Positions 41,809 through 54,213 of a stretch of 64,000 bases of DNA are shown here, piece by piece. The DNA lies in assembly GCA_034359265.1 (NCBI GenBank), contig CP136890.1:30980501-31044500 (forward strand), given 5' to 3'. The notes under the pieces were generated by a model. It saw nothing but the letters and a program-made list of their open reading frames with translations. It made no database searches and was not told the DNA's origin. Source of the stretch: Canna indica. Lineage: Eukaryota > Streptophyta > Magnoliopsida > Zingiberales > Cannaceae. The position numbers were made by a program, and so were the translations under genes. How positions within the stretch are numbered: the first letter of the stretch is position 1; the number at the start of each line of letters is the position of its first letter.

Positions 41809-43324
41809 TCACGACGACGATGGAGGATGGTTTGGATCATATGGTGGGTTCTGAAGTGCTTGGGTGTACACCGGCATGGACTGACTCGAGGATGATGGAT
41901 CTGATGATGCCGAAGGGATGCCTGCTCTGGTATGAGCTGATATGTTGCGTAGCATAGCATGCATCTCCACCATCATCTGACTCTGATGCTCCATCATCTC
42001 ACTCTGACGCGCGACCATCTCCTCCAGTGTCCTTATCCTGCTACTCTGATCATAACTAGACCTGGAGGTGGACGGCCGCTCACTAGTGACCAGAGGGGTC
42101 GGTGCCCCAAGTAGCCCTAGCACGGCTCGCGCATGATCACTATCTGCAAATCCATATACACGACCATGGTCCCAGCCACTTGCAGCCTCGACCCACGCTC
42201 CTGCGTCAAAGTCCTCGGGGGTGCTCCCGCGCTGCATCACCGTTTGAGTGTAGGTCTCCTACTCGAGTTTGATTTTTTGTTTCATATTTTTCCTAAAACT
42301 TAAATTATAAATAAATAATGAATAATTTAAACAAATATGCTTACCATAATGTATGCAGCGCGATTGTCAATGTACTCCCCCGTCCCATGTACTCGACGGT
42401 GAGTCCGCTCGAACACATGCATCGGGGAGGGTCGCTGGATAGTCCCATCGTCTACATTTACAAAACAAATACATTAATTAGTACACAGAGTAACAAATAA
42501 AATATATAATTAAATGTAAGATATAATACTTACCATACAACTCGCATGCACTGCAATTGAAATAGAGCCGCCAGTGTGACGCGATCCTCCCCCCGACATG
42601 CAGTTTCTAGCTGCAGTCCTAGAAATCTCCTGTCATCAATCCATCGACCATGATGCCACGAGCTGGTCCCATATATCTGGAGTAATCCAATCGGGACCGT
42701 ATCCCCGAGTATCCGCGATGTTTGTGGTCCCAGCTCGGGCCATCACCTGGGACCAGGCCTGCCCCAGCTGACCGGTGTACCTCTGCTTGGAAATAGCCTC
42801 CCAGGCAGCATAAATGAAGGACCTCTCTAGTCCTCAGCCGATGTATAGCGAACCTGCAAAATAATAATATTAGTACCAATATTAATCATGTATATATATA
42901 AAAATTAATACATGCCTCAAACTCTCACCATAGCATGTCGACATGCTCACTGGGCGCGTGAGACCACATGGGCCATGCCCCATGCATGTATCGTCAAATG
43001 GTAGAAGATATCATCCTGGGCACTTCTTCTTGATCGAACCTGCACAACAAAAATAAAGTTCAATATTATATTATGATATAATGAATTTGTAATAATTCAT
43101 AATTTATGATATATTACGTACCGCTCCCCAATCACACTAATGAATCTATGTGAGTCTGTGGCTGGTGGAGGCTGCCACCTGTTCGGCCCGCGTGGCCACC
43201 TGCGTCTCGATGAACTAGCCTCAGCAGTATCATCAACAGGAGGATCAGCAACAGGAGTAAGTGCTGGAGTCTGATCGATCGGAGACTCCGAAGCTCTCGT
43301 GCGACGATAACCACGACCAGACAT
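41809..43324 (-). pseudogene. TNPA-like gene of CACTA-C
   Basis: This has the same five-exon layout as CACTA-A. Exon 1 starts MSGRGYRRTRASESPI at 43324. In exon 2 the stretch STI-stop-RYMHGAW has TGA where CACTA-D has CGA, one codon before the stop of CACTA-A. The exon 2 donor is again GC (GAG|GCATGT). The last exon, 42240-41809, is open: GSTPEDFDAGAWVEAASGWD, an RQSEMMEHQSQMM coiled coil and a Ser/Pro-rich end. Exon 3 has frameshifts near 42600-42790. It is inactive. Confidence 0.82.
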
Positions 43325-43402
43325 ATCTGTCGAATAAGCATATAATTAGATTATATATATATATATAGTAGAGATATATTTAATATAAGATATACTTTAT
43401 AA

Positions 43403-46298
43403 TTATTCCTCGTCATCTGAGTAATAGTCTTCGAATTCTTCCTCTTCTTCCTCTTCTTCCTCTTCTTCATCTTCTTCATCTTCTTCATCTCCAACTTCCT
43501 CAATTTCATGATCATCATCAACAACATATTCAACTTCTAATTGAACTGATGCTGTGTCTGCATCCTCGAGTATTGGAATAATACGGTCTAGAGCAGGAGG
43601 ATCATCTTCTTGATAGAAATCATCAGTCACATCAGGTATCGGCTCATTTTCTCCCGCTATCGGATCAATTCTTCCTCTAGCTTTAGTCTTACAGACTACA
43701 CGCCAATATGCTCTATCTTTACTTCGAGCTGGATACTTCGCGTAATATACTTGTTCAGATTGTGATGCCAATATAAAAGACTCATTTGCTGCCAATTTTG
43801 ATTTGTAATTAACCTCAACAAGTTTGTATTTTAGATGAACTTTCATGCCCTTTTCTGTTGTATCGAACCAATGACATCTAAATAGGATAACTAAATTCAA
43901 GCCGAAGTAGTGCAACTCTATCACTTCTTCCACCAGTCCATAAAAATCCATATCACATTTAACATACGTTGTCCCTTTCACACAGACCCCGACATTCATC
44001 ATCTTCTTTATAAAGGCATATTCAACCGTGTGAAATTCATACTCATTAACAATATATCCGCTATAACACAACCTTAGTCACGACGGTCCACTAACAAACT
44101 CAAATATTCTTTCATCTATTTCAGCTATGTGATCTTTGTTGTAAGCCCGAATCCAAGTAGGGAAATCACGATTCTATAATCTCTCCAATTCTTGATCATT
44201 GAGAATAGAGTATTTTTGCACCTTCTCAATCTCAAATTTTTCGATGAATTGTTCAATCTCTGGGTAATTGAGTAATACGTACAATTGTGCCAAATGATAC
44301 TCTTCATCGCTTAAGTGTCGAGATGGACGAGAACCAAAAGAACGACCAGAGGCATATCCATCGGGTAATCTGAGTTCTTTTATCCATCGACAAACATCTT
44401 TGATCTGTTGTTTATTTAACACATACGGGGCCTTCGGCTTCAGATATTGTCCGTTGACCTCTTGTAACTCCAACTCCAGTCTCATACAAAGTATTTTCAG
44501 ATCATGTCAGGCTTTGACATTATATTTAGTTTTTTCTGGAAACATCCATCAAAGTGTTGAAAATATTATCAAACACATTTTTTTCAATATGCATGACATC
44601 CAAATTATGTCGAATCAATAATGAACTCCAATAGGGCAATTCCCAAAAGATACTTTTTTCACCCAGTTATGTGTTTGACCGAAGCCCGACACTCTTTCAT
44701 TCCGACCAAACACTATCTCTGGAAGTGCTCAAATGCGTGCTAACATTTGTTCACCAGACAACATCGGTGGTTGCTCATCTTTTTCGACTTTTCCCTTAGT
44801 AAATTTATTATGATTCCTTCGATACTGATGGTTAGCCGATAGGAATCGACGATGACAATCAAAGAATGAGATTTTTCATCCGTTCTGAAGACTGAATGAT
44901 TTAGAGTGTTCCATACAACACGGACAAAAGAGTCGGCCGTGAGTGCTCCAACCAGACAACATGTCGTACGCCGGGAAATCATTGATTGTCCACAAGACCA
45001 CGATAATTAAATTGAAGTGTTGCTTTCGATGACAATCATAAGTGACAGCTCCCTCAGTCCACAATGTTTTCAATTCATCTATCAAGAGTTTGAGAAACAC
45101 GTCAATTTCTTTTCGCGGACCCTTAGGACCCGGAATAATCATCGAAAGATAAATAAATTCATCTTTCATATACATTGACGGTGGCAAATTATAAACTGTT
45201 AGCAGCACTGGCCAAACTGAATAAGGAGTTACAGAATGACCAAACAGATTAAAACCATCTATGAACAATCTTGATATTTCAAGTATATCTAGCAAATGAA
45301 GGATAACATGTATCCAAATATTTCCATGCTTCACTGTCGGATGGATGAGTCATTACTGTATCATCACGACTTCTTGCATGCCAACTCATGTAGGGGACCG
45401 TCTTTTCCGACATGAATAATCTTTGAAGCCTCGATGTTAGTGGAAAATACTGAAGCACCTTAAACGGGATATTTTTCTATCAGACTGATTTCTTCTCCTT
45501 GTAACGAGGATGTTGACATATAGGGCATTTATCCAACTGCACATTTTCTTTATAATATAAAATATAGTTATTTTGACTTGCGTATATTTTTTCGTACCCA
45601 AGCCCTAATTTTCTCATCAACTTTTTAGTCCTATAAAAAGTTAGCTCAAACTTGTTATCAGTATGAAGCATTCCATTAATCAATCCTACAATTCGATCAA
45701 ACGCAACCCCGCTGATATTACAATCGGCCTTTATGTTTAGGAGCTGCGTCATTGCCAAAAACCTAGTGTATTTAGGATAATTCTCATATAAAGATTCATC
45801 GGCAGCTTTTAATATCTCGTAAAATTTTGTAGCTTTTTTATTCGGCAATTCAATCTCAGTATTTGGTGGCACTGACGTCTCAGTAATTGGAAGATTGACA
45901 TTATCATTCAGGTGGAATTAACCCCCAAGACTATCAAGTATCATAGTTCTATAGGGATTAGATGAACTGGATGAAGAAACACCAGTAGAGGAAGATTCAC
46001 CATGTGTCTAAACGACAGGATTGCTCGACGTCCCGACTTCACGTGACTCCCCGTGACAAGTCCATAGAAGATATCTTGGTGCAAATCCTTTGCTATATAA
46101 ATGCAGAGTAACAATTTCCCAATCCAAAAATCATCCATTCAAGCAAATACGACACAGACATCGGATTTTATCACCGACGCTAACGAATTTTCGATTCGAT
46201 TAGGTGAAATTTAGTAAGTAAGTTATGCCTAATCGAAACTCATTCATTAAAGCTCCATGATCAAGATGTCGGTACAACCAACTTCGATCGCCCGACAT
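43403..46298 (-). pseudogene. TNP2-like transposase of CACTA-C, decayed and internally deleted
   Basis: It starts at MSGDRSWLYRHLD (46298), the Transpos_assoc domain, with IRCLCRICLNG. The open piece 45872-45480 has TRFLAMTQLLNIKADCNISG and CPICQHPRYKEKKS. The catalytic region 45334-44876 reads GFNLFGHSVTPYSVWPVLLT, IPGPKGPRKEIDVFL, WTEGAVTYDCHRKQ and FPAYDMLSGWSTHGRLFCPC. In 44485-44174, LPDGYAS is joined directly to GRSFGSRPSRHL. About 566 bp that encode the DUF4218-type domain in CACTA-A are therefore missing in frame. The tail 44071-43403 has the DUF4216-type domain and acidic end. Many stops are present. Confidence 0.87.
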
Positions 46299-46382
46299 GT
46301 TCTGTCAAAAAGTTGACAATATCTTTAGGTAATATTTTTAGGTGGGATGGTCCTATTCCATTCGGGATTCATATTATTCATA

Positions 46383-46546
46383 TTGCACTAAGTATTTCTT
46401 GTAACCGCTAACTTCATTCTAAATTTTGACAGCATCTCCCTACATTTCTCTGAATATGCATATCATCTGGGCACGTATCGAAGAACAAGAGAGATGCTGC
46501 CAAAATTTAGAATGAGTTAACGATTAAAAGAAAAAACTAAGTGCAA
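46383..46546. repeat. Large hairpin in the CACTA-C leader
   Basis: The arms TTGCACTAAGTATTTCTTGT..TTCTAAATTTTGACAGCATC and their complement ending CTAAGTGCAA form an inverted repeat of about 60-70 bp around a loop of some 40 bp. The same structure stands in CACTA-B (48160-48326) and CACTA-D (61248-61412). Confidence 0.8.
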
Positions 46547-47174
46547 TACAAATTACTATATTCTCAAATTGTCCAATCAGGGACAATTCAAGGGTTGTAC
46601 GTCGTATAAAAGATCATCTACTTCTTTTACACGAACATATTACCCCCGAACGGATCTAAGATTTTGCTAAATCATATTCGATTCATCGATGCGTACGTGA
46701 AACTTATCAACTCGTCAGAGGGATGATTATTTTCTAAATGTTTCGAGTCAGTTCAAGTCCACAGTGGACAATTCTGACATGAGTCCAAAGTGCATGATTC
46801 CGGTGCGAGTCCGAAGTGGACGATTCTAGCGCGAGTCCGAAATGGATGATTCCGGCGCAAATCAATTAAGAATGACTCGGGACTAATTAATATTTTAACT
46901 AATTAATATTAATCTAAACATTAATCTAAAACGTCAAATTAATCTAAAACATAACATTAATCTATACATTAATCTATACATTAATCTAAATAGATTAATC
47001 TAAAAATAATTCTAAACCCCTAACAATTAATCTAAACCCTAAAAATTAATCTAACAATTAATCTATAAATTAAATAATTGATCTAAAATATATTATTTTA
47101 ATCAATTTTCAATGTCGTAGTCTAGTGTCCGGACACTGGACAATGATTCGACCACATCTATACATTAAATAATT
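46547..47174 (-). other. CACTA-C leader with about 27-bp repeats
   Basis: GAGTCCGAAGTGGACGATTC-like units lie at about 46760-46860, followed by AT-rich TTAATCTAAA-type repeats to 47100. No gene is present. It corresponds to the leader of the other copies. Confidence 0.7.
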
Positions 47175-47410
47175 AACATCATCAGCAACGGCTCACTTTT
47201 CCATTAGAACGCTATTGCTAATAAGTATTTTATTTTCGCGCCGCGAGCGCGCGATTGGCTCAAGAGTGACAGATGTCGTAGCCGTAACTAAGTCGTTGAT
47301 GATGTGATTATATATCTGCAATGGCTCGAGCGATCGTAACAAAGCCGTTGCAGATACAACACATCTGCAACGGCTTGAGCGGTCATTGCTGATAGCCGTT
47401 GCTGAAGCAC
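47175..47410. repeat. CACTA-C subterminal array (TNP2 side)
   Basis: AGCAACGGCT and its complement recur at about 47183, 47345, 47365 and 47392, with decayed units between. It is the counterpart of 20636-20922 in CACTA-A. Confidence 0.8.
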
Positions 47411-47425
47411 CTATTTCTAGTAGTG

Positions 47426-48391
47426 TCTCTTCTCCTTTACTAGGGCTGGCCGAAATCCTAAATATTAGGGTTTTGGCCGATCGCTGGACGTCGAACCAAT
47501 GTCCTGTGTCCAATGTCGGACATTGGACAACGGCGTCGGAACACTGTTGGTTAGAGTTTTATTAAACCCTAATCAAAAGTTTATTAGGGTTTAATTAAAC
47601 CCTAATAAAATTTTATTATGGTTTAATAATCTATGTTAATTTTTTACTGTTTAGATAAATTTTTCATATTTTAGATTATTTTTTCATGTTTTAGGTTAAT
47701 TTTACATGTTTAGATTAATCTAGGTTAAATGTTTAATGTTTAATATTTAGATTTATTTTCATGTTTAGATTAATGTATTTTAATGTTAATTAGATTTAGA
47801 TTTAGTTTTAGAATATATTTGTTAATTAATTTTAGTTTAGATTAATTTTAATATTAATATTTAGATTTATATTAATTAGAATCGTCCACTTTGGACTCGC
47901 GCTCGAATCATCCACTTTGGACTTGTGTCGGAATCGTCCACTGTGGACTCGAACCAGCATCGAAAAATTTAGAAAATAATCATCCACCCGACAAGTTGAT
48001 ATGTTTCACGTACACATCGATGAGTCAGATATGATTTAGCAAAATCTTAGATCCGTTCAGGGGTTGTATATTTGTGTAAAAGAAGTAGATGATCTTTTAT
48101 ACAACATACAACCCTTGAATTGTACCTAATTAGACAATTTGGGAACATAGTTATTTATATTGCACTGAGTTTTTTCTTTTAACCGTTAACTCATTCTTAA
48201 ATTTTGGCTATTGTATCTCTCTTGTTCTTCGATACATACCCAAATGATATGCGTATTCAGAGAACTGTAGGGAGATACTGCCGAAATTTAGAATGAAGTT
48301 AGCGATTAAAAAAATACTTAGTGCAATATGAATAACATGAATCTTGAATGGAATAAGACCATCTCACCTATAAAGACATTGACTGAAGATA
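47426..48391 (+). other. CACTA-B leader: about 27-bp repeats and large hairpin
   Basis: After the CACTA-C junction come leader text like CTAGGGCTGGCCGAAATCC, AT-rich AGGTTAAT repeats (47620-47870), three units like GAATCGTCCACTTTGGACTC (47880-47955) and the conserved hairpin 48160-48326. TNP2 starts 65 bp after the hairpin. Confidence 0.75.
48160..48326. repeat. Large hairpin in the CACTA-B leader
   Basis: The sequence runs from TTGCACTGAGTTTTTTC to AATACTTAGTGCAA with complementary arms of 60-70 bp. It is shared with CACTA-C and -D and is absent from CACTA-A, whose deletion removed it. Confidence 0.8.
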
Positions 48392-51300
48392 TTGTCATTG
48401 ATTGACAGAATCATGTTGGGCGATCGAAGTTGGATGTACCGACATTTTGATCGTGGAGCTTTAACGAATGAGTTTCGCTTAGGCGTAACTTACTTCCTAA
48501 ATTTTGCCTATTCGAATCGGAAATTCATTAGTGCTAGTGATAAAATTCGATGTCTGTGCCGCATTTGCTTGAATGCATGATTTCTAGATCGGGAAACTAT
48601 CACTCTGCATCTGTATAGCAAAATATTTGCACCAAGATATTTTATAAGGACTTATCACGGGGAGTTGCGTGAAGTCGGGACATCGAGCAATCCTATCGTT
48701 CAGACACATGGTGAATCTTCCTCTATTGGTGTTTCTTTATCCAGTCCATCTAATCCGTATAGAACTATAATACTTGATAGTTTTGGTGGTCAATTCCAAC
48801 TGAATGATAATGTCCATCAGCTAGTTACTGAGACGTCAGTGCCACTAAATACTACAGGTGTTGATGTCACATAATTATCATCAGAAGTACAACATGCGGT
48901 AGAGATTGAATTGCCAAATAAAGAAGCTGCATAATTTTACGAGATCTTGAAAGTTGTCGATGAACATTTGTATGAGAATTGTCCTAAATACACTAGATTT
49001 TTGGCAATGACGCAACTCCTGAACATCAAGGCCGTTTGTAATATCAGTGGGGTTGTGTTTGATCGAATTGCGCGATTGACTAATAGAATGCTGCCTACTG
49101 ATAACAAGTTCGAGCCAACTTTTTATAAGACTAAAAAGTTGATGAGAAAATTAGGGCTTGGGTATGAAAAAATACACGCATGCCAAAATAATTGCATTTT
49201 ATATTATAAAGAAAATACGCAGTTGGATAAATGCCCTGTATGTCAACATCCTCGTTATAAGGAGAAGAAATCGATCCAACAAAAAAATATCCCGTTTAAG
49301 GTGCTTCAGTATTTTCCACTTACATCGAGACTTCAAAGATTATGCATGTCGGAAAAGACGGCCCCCTACATGAGTTGGCATGAAAGAAGTCGTGACGATA
49401 CAGTAATGACTCATCCATCCGACAATGAAGCATGAAAACATTTGGATTGTTGTTATCCTTCATTTGCTAGGGATACTATAAATATCATATTGGGATTATG
49501 CACATATGGTTTTAATCCGTTTGGGCATTATGCAACTTCTTATTCAGTTTGGCCAGTGTTGCTAACAGTTTATAATTTGCCACCGTCAATGTGTATGAAA
49601 CATGAATTTATTTATCTTTCGATGAATATTCCAGGTCCTAAGAGTCTGCGAAAAGAAATTGACGTGTTTCTTATACCCTTGATAGATGAATTGAAAACAT
49701 TGTGGACCGAGGGAGCTGTCACTTATGATTATCACCAGAAGTAAAATTTCAATTTAAAGGTTGCAGTCTTATGGACAATCAATGATTTTCCGGCCTACGG
49801 CATGTTGTCTGGTTGGAGCACTTACGACCGACTCTAGCTCTTGTCCATATTGTATGGAACACTCTAAATCATTCAGTCTTCAGAACGGACGGAAAATCTC
49901 ATTCTTTGATTGTCATCATCGATTCCTACCGGCTAACCATCACTATCGAAGGAATCGTAATAAATTTACTAAGGGTAGAGTTGAAAGAGATGAGCCACCA
50001 CTGATGTTGTTTGGTGAACAAATGTTAGCACATGTTTTAGCACTTCCAGAGATAGTGTTTGGTCGGAATGAAAGAGTATCGGACTTTGGTCAAACACATA
50101 ATTGGGTGAAAAAAAAATATTTTGGGAATTGCCGTATTAGAGTACTCATTACTGATTTGACATAATTTGGATGTCATGCACATTGAAAAAAATGTGTTTG
50201 ATAATATTTTCAACACTTTGATGGATGTTTCTGAAAAAACTAAAGATAGTGTCAAGGCCCAAAATGATATAAAAATACTTTGTAAAAGGCCGAAGTTGGA
50301 GTTACAAGAGGTCAACGGACAATATCTGAAGCCGAAGGCCCCGTATGTGTTAAATAAACAACAGATCAAAGATGTTTGTCAATGGATAAAAGAACTCAGA
50401 TTACCCGATAGATATGACTGAAACTTATCTCGATGTGTGAACGTCGATGATTGTAAAATATCAGGGATGAAGAGCCACGATTGTGATGTATTCATGCAGA
50501 GATTGCTTTCAATCGCATTTCGAGATCTTCTACCTGATAATATTTGGGGTTCGTTGACTGAATTAAGTATGTTTTTTAGAAATATTTGTGCAAATGTCCT
50601 TCGAGTCGAAGATATGTCAGCACTTGAAAGTAACATTGAAATTATATGCAAGCTGGAGCAGTTTTTCTCTCTTGCCTTCTTTAACTCGATGGAGCATCTA
50701 CCGATACACTTGGCATACGAGGCACGAGTTGGTGGCCTCGTTCAATACCGGTGGATGTAGTTATTTGAAATATACATGAATCGTTTGAAGAAAAAAGTAA
50801 AGAACACCGCAGTTGTTGAAGGATCCATATCTGAATCGTATATCATCCAAGAAATTTCAACATTCTGCTCATTTTGCTTTGAATCGACAGTACATATAAG
50901 ATTTGATCGTCTTCCATGTAACGACGACGGGGGAGTTCGACATTCAAATGGACGTTTAAATATATTTTGTCACTCTGGTCGTGCTTTTGGTTCTCATCCA
51001 TCTCGACACTTGAGCGACGAAGAGTATCATTTGGCACAATTGTACGTATTACTCAATTGTCCAGAGATTAAACAATTCATTGAAATATTTGACATTGAGA
51101 TTGTGCAAAAATACTCTATTCACAACAATGAAGAATTGGAGAGATTATGGAATCGTGATTTCCCTACTTGGATTCGGGCTTACAACATAGATCACAGAGC
51201 TGAAATAGATGAAAGAATATTTGAGTTTGTTAATGGACCGTCGCGACTAGTGTCGTGTTATAGCGGATATTTTGTTAATGGGTATAAACTTCACATGGTT

Positions 51301-51902
51301 GAATATGCATTTACAAAGAAAATGATGAATGTCGAGGTCTGCGTGAAAGGGACAACATATGTTGAATGTGATATAGATTTTTATGGACTGGTGGAAGAAG
51401 TGATAGAATTGCACTACTTCGTCTTGAAATTAGTCATCTTATTTAGATGTCATTGGTTTGACACAATAGAAAGAGGCATGAAAGTTCATCCAAAATATAA
51501 ACTTGTTGAAGTAAATTACAAATCGAAATTAGCAGAAAATGAGCCTTTTATATTGGCATCACAAGCCGAACAAGTATATTACACGAAGTATCCGGCTAGA
51601 AATCAAAATAAAGCAGATTGGCGTATTGTCTATAAGACTAAAGCTAGAGGAAAAATTGATCCGATAGTGGGAGAAATGAGCCGATACCTGATGTGATAGA
51701 TGATTTCTATCAAGAAGAGGATCATCACGCAGTAGACCGTATTATTCCAATACTCAATGATGCGGACACAGCATTAGTTCAATTAGAAGTTGAATTTGTT
51801 GATGATGATGATCATGAAGTTGAGGAAGCTGGAGATGGAGAAGATGAAGAAGATGATGATGAAGAAGAATTTGAAGACTATTACTCAGATGATGAGGAAT
51901 AA
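48392..51902 (+). pseudogene. TNP2-like transposase of CACTA-B, full length but decayed
   Basis: All parts of TNP2 are present. The Transpos_assoc domain (MSLIDRIMLGDRSWMYRHFD, IRCLCRICLN) comes first, then TRFLAMTQLLNIKAVCNISG and CPVCQHPRYKEKKS (48947-49435). The Transposase_21 core follows (MSWHERSRDDTVMTHPSDNE, YSVWPVLLTVYNLPPSMCMK, IPGPKSLRKEIDVFL, 49340-49740), then SFFDCHHRFLPANHHYRRNR (49890-49960). LDVMHIEKNVFDN leads to a DUF4218-type domain (50437-50760). A DUF4216-type domain lies in the open 306-codon piece 50776-51696, and the acidic tail is 51693-51902. At least ten stops or frameshifts break it. It is the best template for the family's full gene. Confidence 0.9.
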
Positions 51903-51974
51903 TAGTAAAGTATATCTTCTATTAAATCTATCTCTACTATATATATAACCTAATTATATGTTTATTCGACAAAT

Positions 51975-53496
51975 ATGGTGGGTCGTGGTTATCGTCAGAC
52001 GAGAGCTTCAGAGTCTTCCATCAGTTAGACTCCAGCACTTCCTCTTGCTGCTGATCCTCATGCCATCGAGGCTAGCTAGTTCATTGAGACGCAGGCGGCC
52101 ACACGGGCCGAACAGGTGGCAGCCTCCGCTAGGAATAGCATCACGTAGACTCATTAGTGTGATTGGGGAGCGGTAATGTATCATGAATTATGAATTATTA
52201 CAAATTCATTATATCATAATATAATATTAAACTATTTTTATTGTGCAGGTTCGAGCAAGAGGATGTGCCGAGGACCAAATCTTCTAGAATTCGACGATAC
52301 ATGCATAGGGCATGGCCCACGTGGTCTCACGTGCCCCGTGAGCACCTTGACATGCTATGGCGCGAGTTTGAGGCACGTATTTAAAAAAAAATTATACATG
52401 ATGATTAATATTGGTACTAATGCTATTGTTTTATAGGCTCGCTATACATGGACTGAGGACCAGAGGTCCTTCATTTACACTACCTGGGAGACTATTTCCT
52501 GGCAGAGGTACAACGGCCAGCTGGGGTAAGCCCGGTCCCAGGCGATGGCTCAAGCTGGGACCACAAACATCGTAGAGACTTGGGGATACGATCCCGATTG
52601 GATTACTCCGAACATATGAGACCAGCTCGTGGCGTTATGGTCGATGGATCGATGGCAGGAGGTTTCTAGGATTGTGGCTAGAAAGTGCATGTTCGAGGGA
52701 GGAGCGTGTCACACTAGTGGCTCAATATCATTTGTAGTGCATGCGAGTCGTATGGTAAATATTATACCTTAAATTCAATTATATATTTTATTTGTTACTC
52801 TGTGTAATAAATAATGTATTTGTTTTGTAAATGTAGACGATGGTGATGGATGATGGGACTGTCCAGCAACCCTCCCCGATCGAGGTGTTTGAGCGGACTC
52901 ACCGTCGAGGACATGGGGCGGGGGAGTACATTGACACCCGCGCTGTAATCATTATGGTAAGTATATTTGTTTAAATTACTCATTATTTATTTATATATAT
53001 TTTTTAAGGAAAAATATGAAATAAAAAATCAAACTCAAGTAGGAGACCTACTCTCAGACGGTGATGCAGTGCGGGGGCACCCCCGAGGACTTTGACGTAG
53101 GAGCGTGGGTCGAGGCTGCAGGTGGCTGGGACCACAACCGCATATATGGCTTTGCAGACAATGGTCATGCGCGAGCCGTGCTCGGACCACTTGGGGCACC
53201 GACCCCTCCGATTGCTGGTGAGCGGCCGTCCACCTCCAGGACTAATTATGATCAGAGCAGCAGGATAAGGACACTGGAGGAGACGGTCGCGCGTCAGAGT
53301 GAGATGATAGAGCGTCAAAGTAAGATGATGGCGGAGATGCATGCTATGCTACGCAACATCTCATCGTCAAAGTCAAGTAGGCATCCCTTCAGCATCATCA
53401 GATCCATCATCCTCGAGCCAATCCACGCCGGTGTACACCCAAGCACACCAGACCCCACCATATTATGATCCAAACCTTCCTCCACCGTCGTCGTGA
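51975..53496 (+). pseudogene. TNPA-like gene of CACTA-B
   Basis: Exon 1 begins MVGRGYRQTRASESSIS-stop, with a stop soon after the start. Exon 2 (FEQEDVPR.. WPTWSHVPREHLDMLWREFE) ends in the same GC donor GAG|GCACGT. Exon 3 has ARYTWTEDQRSFIY with later stops. Exon 4 keeps FERTHRRGHGAGEYIDTRA. Exon 5 has GGTPEDFDVGAWVEAAGGWD and a frameshift before the Ser/Pro-rich end at 53496. It is inactive. Confidence 0.83.
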
Positions 53497-53774
53497 GGTT
53501 TAATGTTTTTGTTTGGATATTGACTTTGTTATTTGGATACTACTTGATTGACTTGTTTTGTTTGGATATTGATATGATAGTTTTGAATTTGAATAGTTTT
53601 TGTATGATTGTGGATAATTATAAACATAAGTATAATTATTTTTATGTATATCTGGGTGTATATGTGATGTGTATGTGAATGGATGTGTGTATGGGTGTGT
53701 GAGTTATGTATCATGTTAAATGTATCAATGTATTAATGGAAATTAGAAATTTTAAAACTTTTCAGTTACAGGTT

Positions 53775-54205
53775 AACATCATCAGCAACGGCTTTCCCAC
53801 GGCTGTCCACGGGAAAGCCGTTACTGAAAGTGTATCATATTTTCTGGGCCACAACCTCAAAGCGTTGCTGATGACCTACAACAACGGCTTAGCAAAGGGG
53901 TTTCACTAACGGCCTTGCCACGGCTACCTAGCCATTGTTGATGTATATATCTACAACGATCTTGCAGTCGTGGCAGAATCGTTGCTTATACTAATATCAG
54001 CAATAGTTGTGCATCGTTGCAGAGCCGTTGTTGGTAATGTTATTATCAACGGCCGCTCCGGCCGTTGCTGATCCGTTGCTAAGTTATCAGCAACGTGATT
54101 TTCTGCCACGTGTTGTTGCAATGGGTCGGGCCATTGCAGACCATTGCTGATGGCTTTCAGCAACGACTCGATAATGGTTGGAGCCGTTGCTGATGCTTGT
54201 TATTC
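53775..54205. repeat. CACTA-B right subterminal array
   Basis: AGCAACGGC and GCCGTTGCTG motifs alternate. They include the hairpin CAACGGCTTTCCCACGG / GGGAAAGCCGTTAC at about 53783-53827 and further units near 53870, 54050, 54080 and 54160-54195. Confidence 0.85.
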
Positions 54206-54213
54206 CTGTAGTG

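Larger units (their letters stand above)
41212..47425 (-). mobile_element. CACTA-C, nested inside CACTA-B in opposite orientation
   Basis: The ends are CACTACTGGAATAA (41212) and TTTCTAGTAGTG (47425), with the 3-bp duplication TCT on both sides (41209-41211 and 47426-47428). It belongs to the same family as its host. Genes run on the minus strand, TNP2 at 46298-43403 and TNPA at 43324-41809. Hairpin arrays lie at 41225-41530 and 47175-47410. The GC-rich leader block is missing. Confidence 0.93.
40645..54213 (+). mobile_element. CACTA-B, inserted in the G1 3' LTR and carrying CACTA-C
   Basis: It starts CACTACTAGAATAA and ends TTCCTGTAGTG, with the target duplication GAT (40642-40644 and 54214-54216). 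Its own sequence is 40645-41211 plus 47426-54213. It has hairpin arrays at both ends, a leader with about 27-bp repeats and a large hairpin, a full-length but dead TNP2 gene and a dead TNPA gene. Confidence 0.93.

Noticed and set aside
53529..53714. His/Thr-rich minus-strand frame
   Set aside because: It is the complement of a TGTGTATG microsatellite-like stretch after TNPA, conserved in position in all CACTA copies as non-coding 3' flank.
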